From Betaproteobacteria bacterium (GTDB lineage Bacteria; Pseudomonadota; Gammaproteobacteria; Burkholderiales; SG8-41), in NCBI GenBank assembly GCA_025363435.1, contig JANYDY010000115.1, positions 21,484-85,483 on the forward strand: DNA of 64,000 nucleotides. Direction: 5' to 3'. Every line of letters starts with the position of its first letter. Position 1 is the stretch's first letter. A program made the translations under genes and the position numbers. A model generated the notes under the pieces. The model saw only the letters and a list, made by a program, of their open reading frames with translations, was not told the DNA's origin and ran no database searches. Below, one piece after another: positions 46,838 through 55,765 of this stretch.

Positions 46838-47401
46838 CTGGTCTGTGCCCGGCAGCTGCGCCGGCGTCAAGGCTGCAGGTGCCTGGGCGGCCGCACGAAA
46901 AAACACGATGGCCAGTGCGAAGTCCATCACCATGGACGCCGGTAGTGCAGCAAGCGCCAGAACGATGCTCGCCGTGAACGTTCCCACGGCAATCGCCGCG
47001 CAACAAAACAGCTTGAGTCCGGGCAACACGCTTTCAGTCGCCAGCAGCTTGATGCCAACGACGATGTAGAGCACGCCGAGCGCGACCAGACCGCCGAACA
47101 GCACAAGCAGGACGTACGTGTCTTCGGGCGTCGCGATCAATGCGCCGAACTGCAGAATGACAGAAACAATCATGATCGCAGTGAGATAGCTGTTGGCCAC
47201 AGGCGCTTGTTTTTGTTCCAATAATGCACGCAGGCTCGCGAGGACGTATAAAAGCAGCAAAACGTTGGTGATCTGCATGGTCATCGACAGTGTCGTTGGC
47301 CCGCTGCGCGTGGCGATTACCTGGGCTGCAAATAACGGGATTGTCAGGACCGCGCTGATTGCAGCGATCCAAGCGGCGAATTGCAAAGCGGTTTTGCTCA
47401 T
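46832..47401 (-). CDS. Hypothetical multi-pass membrane protein
   Basis: A 189-residue protein with about five hydrophobic helices (around 8-30, 40-60, 70-90, 95-118 and 128-168) and a short Ala/Pro-rich cytoplasmic tail. No catalytic or transport motif is visible and no family is recognised. Its stop lies within the terminator that also serves the DGQHR gene. Confidence 0.65.
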   Translation of the reverse strand: MSKTALQFAAWIAAISAVLTIPLFAAQVIATRSGPTTLSMTMQITNVLLLLYVLASLRALLEQKQAPVANSYLTAIMIVSVILQFGALIATPEDTYVLLVLFGGLVALGVLYIVVGIKLLATESVLPGLKLFCCAAIAVGTFTASIVLALAALPASMVMDFALAIVFFRAAAQAPAALTPAQLPGTDQK

Positions 47402-47639
47402 TTCTTACCTTGTCCAGGTCGTCCTCGATAACAGGGCATTTGTCACGGTTGCATACCGGGATCCGGAGATTCTGCAGTGCGGCATGCGGCTATTTTTTCA
47501 ATGGCCGGTGCGGTGGAAATCTGCCGAGTTTTCTTCATCGAAATATGAAAAAAGATATGCTAGGATACGCAACAGTTTGACCGAACGGGCAGTTCTTTCC
47601 CGGTTCACCCATCATCACCAATTATCATAGGGGCACATC

Positions 47640-47915
47640 ATGAAATCATTCCACTTTCAGCAAAAAGCGCGTCAATTTGGTCAGGGCATGACTGAATACA
47701 TCATCATCGTGGCGTTGATTGCAGTTGCTGCAATCGGCGTCTACAGCTATTTCGGTCAGGCCATCCGCGGTCAAACCGCGCAGATGACTAACGAATTGGC
47801 CGGTGGTTCGAGCTCGGCAGGCAAGACTGCTGCAACCGGTGCATCGACCGCCGCAGATACCGCCGCCACCACCAAGCAAAACTTGGGCACTTATAACGGA
47901 CAAGCTGGGAAGTAA
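47640..47915 (+). CDS. flp: Flp-type prepilin (major pilin candidate)
   Basis: A 91-residue type IVb prepilin. A 14-residue basic leader ends in FG, and the mature start QGMTEY gives E5 and Y6, the Flp hallmark, followed by a hydrophobic helix (IIIVALIAVAAIGVYSYFG). The C-terminal half is unusually long and rich in Ala, Ser, Thr and Gln, whereas classical Flp pilins are 50-60 residues mature. GGGG lies about eight bases before the ATG. First gene of the Tad locus. Confidence 0.85.
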   Translation: MKSFHFQQKARQFGQGMTEYIIIVALIAVAAIGVYSYFGQAIRGQTAQMTNELAGGSSSAGKTAATGASTAADTAATTKQNLGTYNGQAGK

Positions 47916-47956
47916 AGAGCGGCTGTCTTAATCGCTCGGCGCGGAAGATTCCGGTG

Positions 47957-49714
47957 ATGCGCGGCCGAGCGAGTTTTTCTCAGCGCGGGCAGGCGCTCGT
48001 GTTCGTCACGATCTTCATGCTTGTCGTTATGCTGGCGCTGCTTACCATGTACAGCATGGGGCAGCTCACCACCGAGAAAATGAAGCTGCAGAACACCGCG
48101 GATGCGGCCGCTTACAGCGCCGCCGTGGCGCAGGCGCGCGACTACAATTTCTCGGCCTATACAAATCGCGCCATGATCGCCAATCAGGTTGCGATGGCGC
48201 AGTTGGTCGGTCTGACTGCGTGGGTGCGCAATTACGACGATACATTTAGAACATTAACGCCGCAGGTGAGCTGGATGGCGCGCGGTGCCGTCGCCAACGT
48301 ACTGTGGACTCCGTTTGTGGGTGCTTTAAGGGCCGCCGCCGGCGGGCTGAGAAGCGGATTTAATTCTGCAGCGCCGATTGTCGCCAAGGGTTTGCAGATC
48401 ATCATCGATGCGCTCGGATTCGGCCAGTCGGTGTACCACTACGGCACGGCGCTTACCGTTGCGCAGACGCTGGGTGTCGACAATAAAATGAACACGATTC
48501 TGGCCGGCCTCGCTGGTTTTGATATGAGCGGGTTCACCAGTTTGATTGCATTCGGCAACCAGTATGATGTTGTAAAAATGAATGATCCGGATGCTGCTCT
48601 GAGCCTGCTCGGACTTGTCGGATACGCCTACAACACCTACGAGTGGTTCAAATTTACCTCGGAAAAAAACCCGACGCTGGCTAAATCGACGACCGGTAAG
48701 ACCGCTGATGGCGGAAATTCGGAACGCTTTGCCAAAGTTACGACCAGTTCGATGGATGGTTTCTACGATATACGCACGCGACCGTGGGTGCCGTTTCCGT
48801 GGCCGTTACCGTCTGTGCTGGTGGATCCGACCTTTCTAGTTGGCGGGCCTATGGTCTACGGTTTCACCATGCTGCTGTTTCATAACGGCGGCACCGAACT
48901 CAGAAATAACAACAAGACGTGGAGCGCGATGGATGTGACGAGTTTTTTCGGGCTCGTCACCATTCCGATTTTTATTCCGCCGTTCGGACCGTTTATCAAT
49001 CTGCCGATCCTGCCGTGGCTGATTCCGCCGTTCGGACCCGGCGCAGGGGGCGCGGCACAGGCCGGGCCTTCGAATTCGATCAGTTCAACCGGCAATTTCG
49101 ATCGCGATAATCCGGCGGGTAGTAAATCCGGCTTTGATTCTTACGGCAAGTCTTACTCCGCAAACGCAATTGTCGCGGCCATGCAGCAGGGTAAGGGGGC
49201 GGGGACGTCGCTGGCCACCAGCGGCGGTTTACGTACCTATCGCGATGTCGCAGATGTGGCCCAGGTTACCGATACAGACCATCAGAATCTGAGTTCCCCG
49301 CCGATCATTGTTGAGGTGGAGAAACCATCCAATACGATCTTCACAAGTGCAAATGGTAATTTGCGTGTCGGGCGCGGCGGCAGCACTACAGCCGATCCTG
49401 CCGGTTGCGGCCCGAGCGCGCGTACTGCGCCGGCCATAACGGCGCTGGTGGCTACCGGAAATCTCGATGTCGGCGACGGTATGGCCAGTAATTGCATGCG
49501 CGCGCTGTCCAAAGCCGAGGCTTATTTTTCGCGTCCCGCCGATATATTTGCGCGCGGTGACGGCAAGGCGGAGTACGGCAGTCTTTACAGTCCTTATTGG
49601 CAGGCAAGATTGTTGCCGAACAGTATTGCCGAGCAGGCGGCATCGATGATTATTCAGGGATTGAGTTTCGGTACAATTGCCTCATGGTACAACGACTACC
49701 TCGCCAAATTCTAA
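47957..49714 (+). CDS. tadG: TadG-like pilus assembly protein
   Basis: A 585-residue protein with an N-terminal TadG (Tad) domain: GQALVFVTIFMLVVMLALL is the membrane/pilin-like helix and TADAAAYSAAVAQARDYNF the conserved downstream helix. The rest is a large periplasmic or extracellular part with Pro-rich loops (IPPFGPFINLP, LIPPFGPG). GGAAG precedes the ATG at 47957; a GTG codon just before is also in frame. TadG proteins are pseudopilin-like components of Tad machines. Confidence 0.8.
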   Translation: MRGRASFSQRGQALVFVTIFMLVVMLALLTMYSMGQLTTEKMKLQNTADAAAYSAAVAQARDYNFSAYTNRAMIANQVAMAQLVGLTAWVRNYDDTFRTLTPQVSWMARGAVANVLWTPFVGALRAAAGGLRSGFNSAAPIVAKGLQIIIDALGFGQSVYHYGTALTVAQTLGVDNKMNTILAGLAGFDMSGFTSLIAFGNQYDVVKMNDPDAALSLLGLVGYAYNTYEWFKFTSEKNPTLAKSTTGKTADGGNSERFAKVTTSSMDGFYDIRTRPWVPFPWPLPSVLVDPTFLVGGPMVYGFTMLLFHNGGTELRNNNKTWSAMDVTSFFGLVTIPIFIPPFGPFINLPILPWLIPPFGPGAGGAAQAGPSNSISSTGNFDRDNPAGSKSGFDSYGKSYSANAIVAAMQQGKGAGTSLATSGGLRTYRDVADVAQVTDTDHQNLSSPPIIVEVEKPSNTIFTSANGNLRVGRGGSTTADPAGCGPSARTAPAITALVATGNLDVGDGMASNCMRALSKAEAYFSRPADIFARGDGKAEYGSLYSPYWQARLLPNSIAEQAASMIIQGLSFGTIASWYNDYLAKF

Positions 49715-50559
49715 AGCGAATAGTGAATACACCGTCTTATCGCAGACAACCGCAATCAGGGCAGGCACTGGTCGAATTTACGATTGCAGCCGCTACCGTG
49801 ATGTTGCCGCTGTTTCTGATTATTCCGCTGCTCGGTAAATACATGGACATCAAGGCCACGTCCATACAGGCCGCGCGATATGCCGCTTGGGAGCGTACGG
49901 TATGGTTCGGCAGTTCCGATTGGACTGCCGCACAAAAAACCGATCTGGAAATCCAGCACGAAGTGCTGCAGCGTTTTTTTTCCGATAACGCGACCGCCAA
50001 GATTCAGAGTTCGCAAAGCTCGGCCGGCACCTGGGCCGGCGGGCCCAAACCGTTGTGGAAGGATCGCGGCGGCAACTCGATGCTGGCCGATTACAACTCG
50101 AATGTTAATCAAGGCAGTGCGCGCGCCCAGACGCCCGGCACGATGGATGCCATTCTGGATCCGGTTGTCAGCGTTGTGAATGTCGTCGACAGTATTCTGG
50201 GTTCCAAGTTTGAACTCGACATGAAGAGCCTTTACACCACCACGATCAAGGTGCAGACCGTGCAGACGGGGCCGATTCGCGATGTCATTACCGGAAGATC
50301 GTCGTCGTCGGGCGCGCCGCTGTTTACCGCAACCAATGTGCTGGTGGCCAATGGCTGGAACGCCAATGGTCCCGACAACGTAAAGAAGCAGGTTGAAGGC
50401 CTGACGCCGATGTCGATTGCGCAGCGTGACCCCACGAAGACGATTCTGCAGATCCTGCAGATTGTGACGACGGTGTTCGCGCCCGAATTGATGCCGGACC
50501 ATCTCAAGTTCGGTGGCGTAATTCAGCCGGATATCGTGCCTGACGACCGTTTGAAATAA
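49684..50559 (+). CDS. TadE-like minor pilin/pseudopilin
   Basis: A 291-residue protein with the TadE-type N-terminus: a short leader, SGQALVEFTIAAATVMLPLF with the conserved Glu after the cleavage-like glycine, and a hydrophobic helix. The C-terminal domain is periplasmic with no recognised motif. ATG 49684 overlaps tadG by 31 bases; a GTG at 49723, just after the tadG stop, is an alternative that gives a shorter leader and fits TadE better. Confidence 0.75.
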   Translation: MVQRLPRQILKRIVNTPSYRRQPQSGQALVEFTIAAATVMLPLFLIIPLLGKYMDIKATSIQAARYAAWERTVWFGSSDWTAAQKTDLEIQHEVLQRFFSDNATAKIQSSQSSAGTWAGGPKPLWKDRGGNSMLADYNSNVNQGSARAQTPGTMDAILDPVVSVVNVVDSILGSKFELDMKSLYTTTIKVQTVQTGPIRDVITGRSSSSGAPLFTATNVLVANGWNANGPDNVKKQVEGLTPMSIAQRDPTKTILQILQIVTTVFAPELMPDHLKFGGVIQPDIVPDDRLK

Positions 50560-50570
50560 TTGCGCCAACG

Positions 50571-51299
50571 ATGACGAATTTGTTCAAGCGGTTTTCCGGA
50601 TTTTTCATTGCGCTTGCTGCTGTGGCGGCGTGTACTTGCGCGCCGGCGATGGCGGACGAGCCGAAGCTTGATTGCGCGCCGTTTCCGGCCCCGGAATTCA
50701 AGCTGACCTGGGTGATGCAGGATATTTTGTTTAACGGCCTGCCGATGCAGGTAAAAAAATTCGACAGTCCCGAGAGCGCGCAATCGATACTGGCGTATTA
50801 CCGGCGCGAGTGGAAGGCGGCGCCGCAACGTCCGGCCGGTATTGAATATGAAATCGGCGAATGGAAGGTCATCGCAGCATTACGCGGAACCTGTTTTTAT
50901 ACGGTGCAGGTGCAACGCGGCGCCGGCAATGGATCGACCGGATTGCTGGGGGTGAGCCAACTGCAGGATCCGGGGCAGGCACGCGTCGCCGGCAAGGGCA
51001 TTCCAATGATGTCAGGTAGCAACGTGGTGAACGATATCAACCACCGCGATCCCGGCAAAGCCGCGCGCACAATACTGCTGATGAATGCTTTTTCTCCTGC
51101 TGCTAACGCCGATTTTTACCGGCGTACCATGACCGCAGACGGATGGCGTATTATTGCGGATAATACTTTGCCAATACGCGGCGGCAATGGCGAAGCCCAT
51201 ACCCTCACATTGAAACGCGGCCTCAATGAGGCCGGCATGACTATTTCGCGCAGTGGCGAGGGCAGTAGCGTGTTGTTGAATATGATGGACAAACCTTAG
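50571..51299 (+). CDS. Secreted protein of unknown function in the Tad locus
   Basis: A 242-residue exported protein with a signal peptide cleaved after about APAMA. Mature cysteines lie in KLDCAPF and RGTCFYTVQ and could form a disulfide. Two similar halves seem possible: each contains a phrase with a residue pattern ..YYRREWKAAP.. and ..FYRRTMTADGW.., suggesting an internal duplication. No known Tad component is recognised. It lies 11 bases after the TadE-like gene and 10 bases before the second prepilin. Confidence 0.7.
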   Translation: MTNLFKRFSGFFIALAAVAACTCAPAMADEPKLDCAPFPAPEFKLTWVMQDILFNGLPMQVKKFDSPESAQSILAYYRREWKAAPQRPAGIEYEIGEWKVIAALRGTCFYTVQVQRGAGNGSTGLLGVSQLQDPGQARVAGKGIPMMSGSNVVNDINHRDPGKAARTILLMNAFSPAANADFYRRTMTADGWRIIADNTLPIRGGNGEAHTLTLKRGLNEAGMTISRSGEGSSVLLNMMDKP

Positions 51300-51309
51300 G
51301 GGACGACAG

Positions 51310-51528
51310 GTGGCTGGAAAAACCGGATTTAGCGTGCCGCAACTGAGTCGCCAGTACGGTCAGGCAGCGACCGAATACACCGTTGTGGTCTTTTTCGCCG
51401 TGATGGTTTTGCTGGTGCCGGATGAAAACGGCGACGTGGCGATTGTCAAACTTGCAAATGCTTTCAAGACCTTCTATAAAGCTTTCGCCTACGCACTTTC
51501 TTTTTCAATTCCGCTAACCCCATTTTGA
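51310..51528 (+). CDS. Second Flp-type prepilin-like protein
   Basis: A 72-residue product from a GTG start preceded by GGGGACGA. The segment YGQAATEYTVVVFFAVMVLLV has the Flp cleavage context (G, then QAATEY with E5 and Y6) after a 17-residue leader. The mature C-terminus is short (about 30 residues past the helix) and ends IPLTPF. It is probably a minor pilin that primes or caps the filament, as opposed to the longer Flp at 47640. Confidence 0.75.
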   Translation: MAGKTGFSVPQLSRQYGQAATEYTVVVFFAVMVLLVPDENGDVAIVKLANAFKTFYKAFAYALSFSIPLTPF

Positions 51529-51535
51529 GCAACTT

Positions 51536-52624
51536 ATGCGCATCCTTCGAATTTTGATCTCGCGAATAAACCGGATGTGGCTGCTGCTCGGTGTAGCAGT
51601 GCTGCTCGGATTGACCGCGACCTGGGTGACCATGCAATACCTGAAGGTGCGTGAACAGCGTATTGAAGCCGAGGTGAAAAAACGCGCCAGCGGCGGCAAT
51701 ACCGTAGATGTGGTGGCGGTCGCGCGTAATCTGCCCAAAGGTGCCGTAATCAGCGGGGAAAATCTGGTCAAGCGCGAAATACTGGAAGACCTCGTTTACG
51801 AGGAAACCATCCTGTTGAATGATTTTGACAAAGTGAATGGTATGAAACTCGCGCGCGCAGTCGAGAGCGGGCGGCCATTGCGTCGCTCGGATCTTGAACT
51901 GCGCACCAAGGAATTTTCCGAGGAACTCACGCAGGGCACGCGCGCGATCACCATAGAAGTTGATGAAATCAACTCGGTTGCACAGATGGTGCGGCCGGGC
52001 AATCTGGTTGACTTGATGTTGATTGTGGCTGATCCCAACGACCCATCCGGCGGGCAGCAGGTTGTTTCCCTGCTGCAGAAAGTCAAAGTGCTGGCGACCG
52101 GCCAAACGGTTGCGCGCAACGCTGACCGCGACCGCGACGCTGCGAGCGCGCCTGCGAAGGGCGGTCTGGTCGGACCGGGTTCCTCGGCTGGCAATAGCAC
52201 GGGGCCGCTGCGTTACAGCAACTTTACGTTTGAGGTGACGCCCGAAGAGGCGGCGCGCATCGCGCTCGGCCAGCAACTCGGAAAAATCAGGGCGGTACTG
52301 CGCAACGACGAAGACATGCGCATGGACCCGCTGGCAAAAATAAACAGCCAGTCGCTGATGCAAGGTTACTCACCTGGCAAAAAAGGCCAGCAGCAGGCCG
52401 AGCGACCCACCGTCGAATTTATTATCGGCGGCAAGGGCGGCGGCGGCGCTACTCCGACGACCGTCAATGTAAACATGGCTTCGCCAATGGGTGGCGGCGT
52501 ACCAACCAGCGCTGCGCCTGCGAGCCCACCACCGGCAGCGGCGGGTACCGGACAGGTCAATATTCCCGGCCTCGGCAATGTGCCGTTCACAGTGCCACCC
52601 GGTGCCGGCGTAACAGGCAGGTAG
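51536..52624 (+). CDS. cpaB: Flp pilus assembly protein CpaB/RcpC
   Basis: Periplasmic protein of Tad secretion machines, anchored by one helix (about 13-33). It has a SAF domain (about 55-120: VARNLPKGAVISGENLV) and an RcpC/CpaB core (GTRAITIEVDEINSVAQMVRPGNLVDLML, given in part). Length is 362 residues; the C-terminus is Gly/Pro-rich and disordered. It starts 8 bases after the second prepilin. Confidence 0.9.
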   Translation: MRILRILISRINRMWLLLGVAVLLGLTATWVTMQYLKVREQRIEAEVKKRASGGNTVDVVAVARNLPKGAVISGENLVKREILEDLVYEETILLNDFDKVNGMKLARAVESGRPLRRSDLELRTKEFSEELTQGTRAITIEVDEINSVAQMVRPGNLVDLMLIVADPNDPSGGQQVVSLLQKVKVLATGQTVARNADRDRDAASAPAKGGLVGPGSSAGNSTGPLRYSNFTFEVTPEEAARIALGQQLGKIRAVLRNDEDMRMDPLAKINSQSLMQGYSPGKKGQQQAERPTVEFIIGGKGGGGATPTTVNVNMASPMGGGVPTSAAPASPPPAAAGTGQVNIPGLGNVPFTVPPGAGVTGR

Positions 52625-52677
52625 TGAACTTTACAGTGCAGATACGCGCTGCTCTTGATTAATATTGGAACATCGCA

Positions 52678-53982
52678 ATGAGCTCTCGTCTGAAAGTTGT
52701 GTTTGCCATCGTCGCCGGTATTTTGCTTGCGCCCTGGGTCAACTGGGTTAACGCCGCCGAAGAGATCACCGCGATCAACCTCTACGTCGGAGAGGTCAAG
52801 ACCCTGCCGCTGACAAAAATACAGCGCGTCGCATTGGGTAACGGCAAAGTTGTTACTGCGAATGTTCTTGAGAACGAATTGCTGTTGCTTGCCGAGACCC
52901 CGGGACGCACCAGTCTTTTCGTCTGGACTACCGACGGCAAGCAGTCGATGTTTGATGTCACCGTTTCCGCCAGCGACGGCGGCAATACGCAGAAACGATT
53001 GAAAGATCTGCTCTCGGGCATGCCCGGCATAGCGGTTGATCGCGCCGGCGAGCATGTTGTCGTCACCGGCACCGCGACCAAGGCGAATCTGGCGCGTATC
53101 GACGCAATCGCGAAATTGTTCCCGCAGACACTCAATCTGGTGCGCGAAGAAGAAGTGACGATGAAGCGCATGGTTTACATGAAAGTGCAGATCGTCGAGA
53201 TGAAGAAGTCGCTGAGCGAGAATATCGGTGTTGCCTGGGATCAGACGGCAAACGGTCCGGCAGCGGGTTTCGGCGGTGATCTCGTTAACAACAATCTTTT
53301 CCGTATTCCCAATACCGCACCGACGAATTTCCCGTCGCCGTTGCCGTTGTCGCTGCAGGCTTTCCGTGGCTACCTCGGGCTCACGACGTCGATTACTTCC
53401 CGGATCAACCTGGCGGTGAATACCGGCGATGCTTTCGTGCTGGCAAGCCCCGAACTGAGCACGCGTAGCGGCGGAGAAGCAAAGTTCCTGGCGGGCGGCC
53501 AGATTCCGCTGATTACACCGGCCACGGCGTTTGCGCCGGCATCGATCACCTACAAGGATTACGGCATCAAGCTTTCGATCATGCCGACCGCCGATGAGAG
53601 AGGCAATGTCAGCACCACCATCAAGACCGAAGTCAGCAGTATTGATAGTTCGGTTGCAGTGCAGGGCAATCCCGGTTTTCTCACGCGTGCGACCGATTCC
53701 GAAGTGAACGTGCAGGCGGGGCAGACCATCGTTATATCCGGGCTGGTGAACAGCGATCTGGCGAAGGATGTGACAAGGGTGCCGGGGCTCAGCAATATTC
53801 CGATTCTCGGCGCACTGTTTCGTTCAACCAATTTCCGCAACAACCGCACCGACCTCGTGATTTTCGTGACGCCGACGGTGATCGACCCGACTTCGACCAT
53901 GAATCGTGAGCGGTTGGAGAAAGCGCAGGATATGCAGAACAAGTTCCAGCGCCAACTCGGCCCCAAGGGTATCGTCGACTAA
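52678..53982 (+). CDS. rcpA: Tad/Flp secretin (CpaC/RcpA)
   Basis: Outer-membrane pore of the Tad machine, 434 residues. A signal peptide (cleaved after about NWVNA) is followed by an N-terminal BON-like pilus-secretin domain (about 35-150), then the type II/III secretin core ending with VPGLSNIPILGALFRSTNF and DLVIFVTPTVID, the classical secretin signature. GGAA precedes the ATG. Confidence 0.93.
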   Translation: MSSRLKVVFAIVAGILLAPWVNWVNAAEEITAINLYVGEVKTLPLTKIQRVALGNGKVVTANVLENELLLLAETPGRTSLFVWTTDGKQSMFDVTVSASDGGNTQKRLKDLLSGMPGIAVDRAGEHVVVTGTATKANLARIDAIAKLFPQTLNLVREEEVTMKRMVYMKVQIVEMKKSLSENIGVAWDQTANGPAAGFGGDLVNNNLFRIPNTAPTNFPSPLPLSLQAFRGYLGLTTSITSRINLAVNTGDAFVLASPELSTRSGGEAKFLAGGQIPLITPATAFAPASITYKDYGIKLSIMPTADERGNVSTTIKTEVSSIDSSVAVQGNPGFLTRATDSEVNVQAGQTIVISGLVNSDLAKDVTRVPGLSNIPILGALFRSTNFRNNRTDLVIFVTPTVIDPTSTMNRERLEKAQDMQNKFQRQLGPKGIVD

Positions 53983-54013
53983 TTCAACTTAAACGCCTGC
54001 GGGAGCCAGTACC

Positions 54014-55765
54014 ATGTTTGCTGTTGAAGTTAAATCTCCAAAGGGCCAGCAGAATCGCGTCGAGTGCCAGATTGATTCCTGCACCATAGGCAAGGCCGAC
54101 GACAATCTCATCGTCGTGCGAGGCTGGTCGGTAGGCAAGCGCCACGCCACAATCCACCGCCGTGCTGACGGATATTTTGTCGAAGACCATGGCGCACTGG
54201 GCGCCACCGAAGTCAACGGCAAGATTATCGAAAAACAGTACGGGCCGTTGCAGGCGGAAGATGTTATCCGTATCGGTGATTACAATTTGAAAGTTGTTGC
54301 CGATGCCGGGCAACCGGCGGCAGCTGCGCCGGACGCGATGCCGGTAGCTCAGCCCGTTGTTTCCCAACCTGCTGCAGTGGCTGCGGCACCTGCGGCTGCC
54401 AAACCGGCGGCGCCGGTCGCTGCAGCACCCGTTGCGGCGCCTGCACCGGTAACGCCGGTTTCGGCGCCGGCGCCGGTGTCACCGCTGGTCGCGGCGATGA
54501 ACGAGGCGCGGCGCAATCTGCATAGCAAGCTGATCAGCCAGATGGATTTGCGCCGGCTCGACGTCAGCCATATGGGCGAGGATGCGCTGCGCACCAGTAC
54601 GCAGGCGATGATCGCGGAGATACTCGCCGCCGACCGTTCGCTGCCCGCCGAACTCGACCGCGTCAGGCTGGCCAAGGATGTGCTCGATGAAGTGGTGGGC
54701 CTTGGCCCGCTTGAGGATTTGCTGGCCGATCCGACGGTGAGCGAAATCATGGTCAACCGCTTTGATGAAATTTACGTTGAGCGCAAGGGCCAGCTCACCA
54801 AGTCTGACATCACCTTCAGCAACGATCAGGCGGTACTCGGTGCAATTGAGCGTATCGTCGCGCCGATCGGCCGGCGCATTGATGAAAGTTCACCGATGGT
54901 CGATGCACGCCTGAAAGACGGTTCGCGCGTCAATGCGGTGATTCCGCCGCTGGCGCTGAAGGGCTGCAACATCACGATCCGCAAGTTTTCCAAGACCAAA
55001 CTGGTCGATAAAGACATGATCGGCTATAACTCCGTCACCGCCGACATGATGAGCTTTCTAAAGATTGCGGTTGAACAGGCGGCCAATATTGTGATTTCCG
55101 GCGGCACCGGTTCCGGCAAGACCACTCTGCTTAATGTGATGTCCAATTACATTCCCGACGACGAGCGCATCGTCACCGTCGAAGACGCTGCCGAATTGCA
55201 ACTTGCCAAACCGCATTTGATTTCGCTCGAGTCGCGCCCGCCCAATTCCGAAGGCAAGGGCGCCATCACCATCCGCGATCTGGTCAAGAACTGTCTGCGC
55301 ATGCGCCCCGACCGTATCGTCGTCGGCGAGTGCCGCGGCGGCGAGGCGCTCGATATGTTGCAGGCGATGAACACCGGCCACGACGGTTCGCTGACGACGG
55401 CGCATGCCAACACGCCGCGCGATTGTATCGCCCGTCTCGAGGTGATGACGCTGATGTCGGGGTTGGATCTGCCTTTACGCGCGATTCGCGAACAGATTGC
55501 TTCGGCTGTGCACATGATTGTGCAGCAAAGCCGTTTTCCAGACGGCAGCCGCAAAGTCACCCACATCACCGAAGTTACCGGCATGGAAGGCGACATCGTG
55601 CAGTTGCAGGATATTTTTCTCTTCAAGCAGGACGGCTACGATGCCAACGGCAAGGTCAAGGGCCGCTTTGTCGCCACCGGCAATATCCCGGACTTCTGCC
55701 AGGATCTGGCCGCGCGCGGTATCCCGGTTGATCTGGGGATTTTTCAGCCGCCGGAACGCCGCTGA
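54014..55765 (+). CDS. tadA: Tad ATPase TadA/CpaF with N-terminal FHA domain
   Basis: A 583-residue secretion ATPase fused to an FHA domain. The FHA part (about 1-95) has IGKADDN, GWSVGKRHATI and NGKIIEKQYG in the order of phosphothreonine-binding FHA loops. An Ala/Pro linker (about 100-160) follows. The CpaF-type ATPase has Walker A GGTGSGKTT (about 362-370), Asp box, Walker B and His boxes through GHDGSLTTAHANTPRD. Classical TadA lacks FHA. No tadZ gene is present, so the FHA may take over targeting or regulation. Confidence 0.92.
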   Translation: MFAVEVKSPKGQQNRVECQIDSCTIGKADDNLIVVRGWSVGKRHATIHRRADGYFVEDHGALGATEVNGKIIEKQYGPLQAEDVIRIGDYNLKVVADAGQPAAAAPDAMPVAQPVVSQPAAVAAAPAAAKPAAPVAAAPVAAPAPVTPVSAPAPVSPLVAAMNEARRNLHSKLISQMDLRRLDVSHMGEDALRTSTQAMIAEILAADRSLPAELDRVRLAKDVLDEVVGLGPLEDLLADPTVSEIMVNRFDEIYVERKGQLTKSDITFSNDQAVLGAIERIVAPIGRRIDESSPMVDARLKDGSRVNAVIPPLALKGCNITIRKFSKTKLVDKDMIGYNSVTADMMSFLKIAVEQAANIVISGGTGSGKTTLLNVMSNYIPDDERIVTVEDAAELQLAKPHLISLESRPPNSEGKGAITIRDLVKNCLRMRPDRIVVGECRGGEALDMLQAMNTGHDGSLTTAHANTPRDCIARLEVMTLMSGLDLPLRAIREQIASAVHMIVQQSRFPDGSRKVTHITEVTGMEGDIVQLQDIFLFKQDGYDANGKVKGRFVATGNIPDFCQDLAARGIPVDLGIFQPPERR

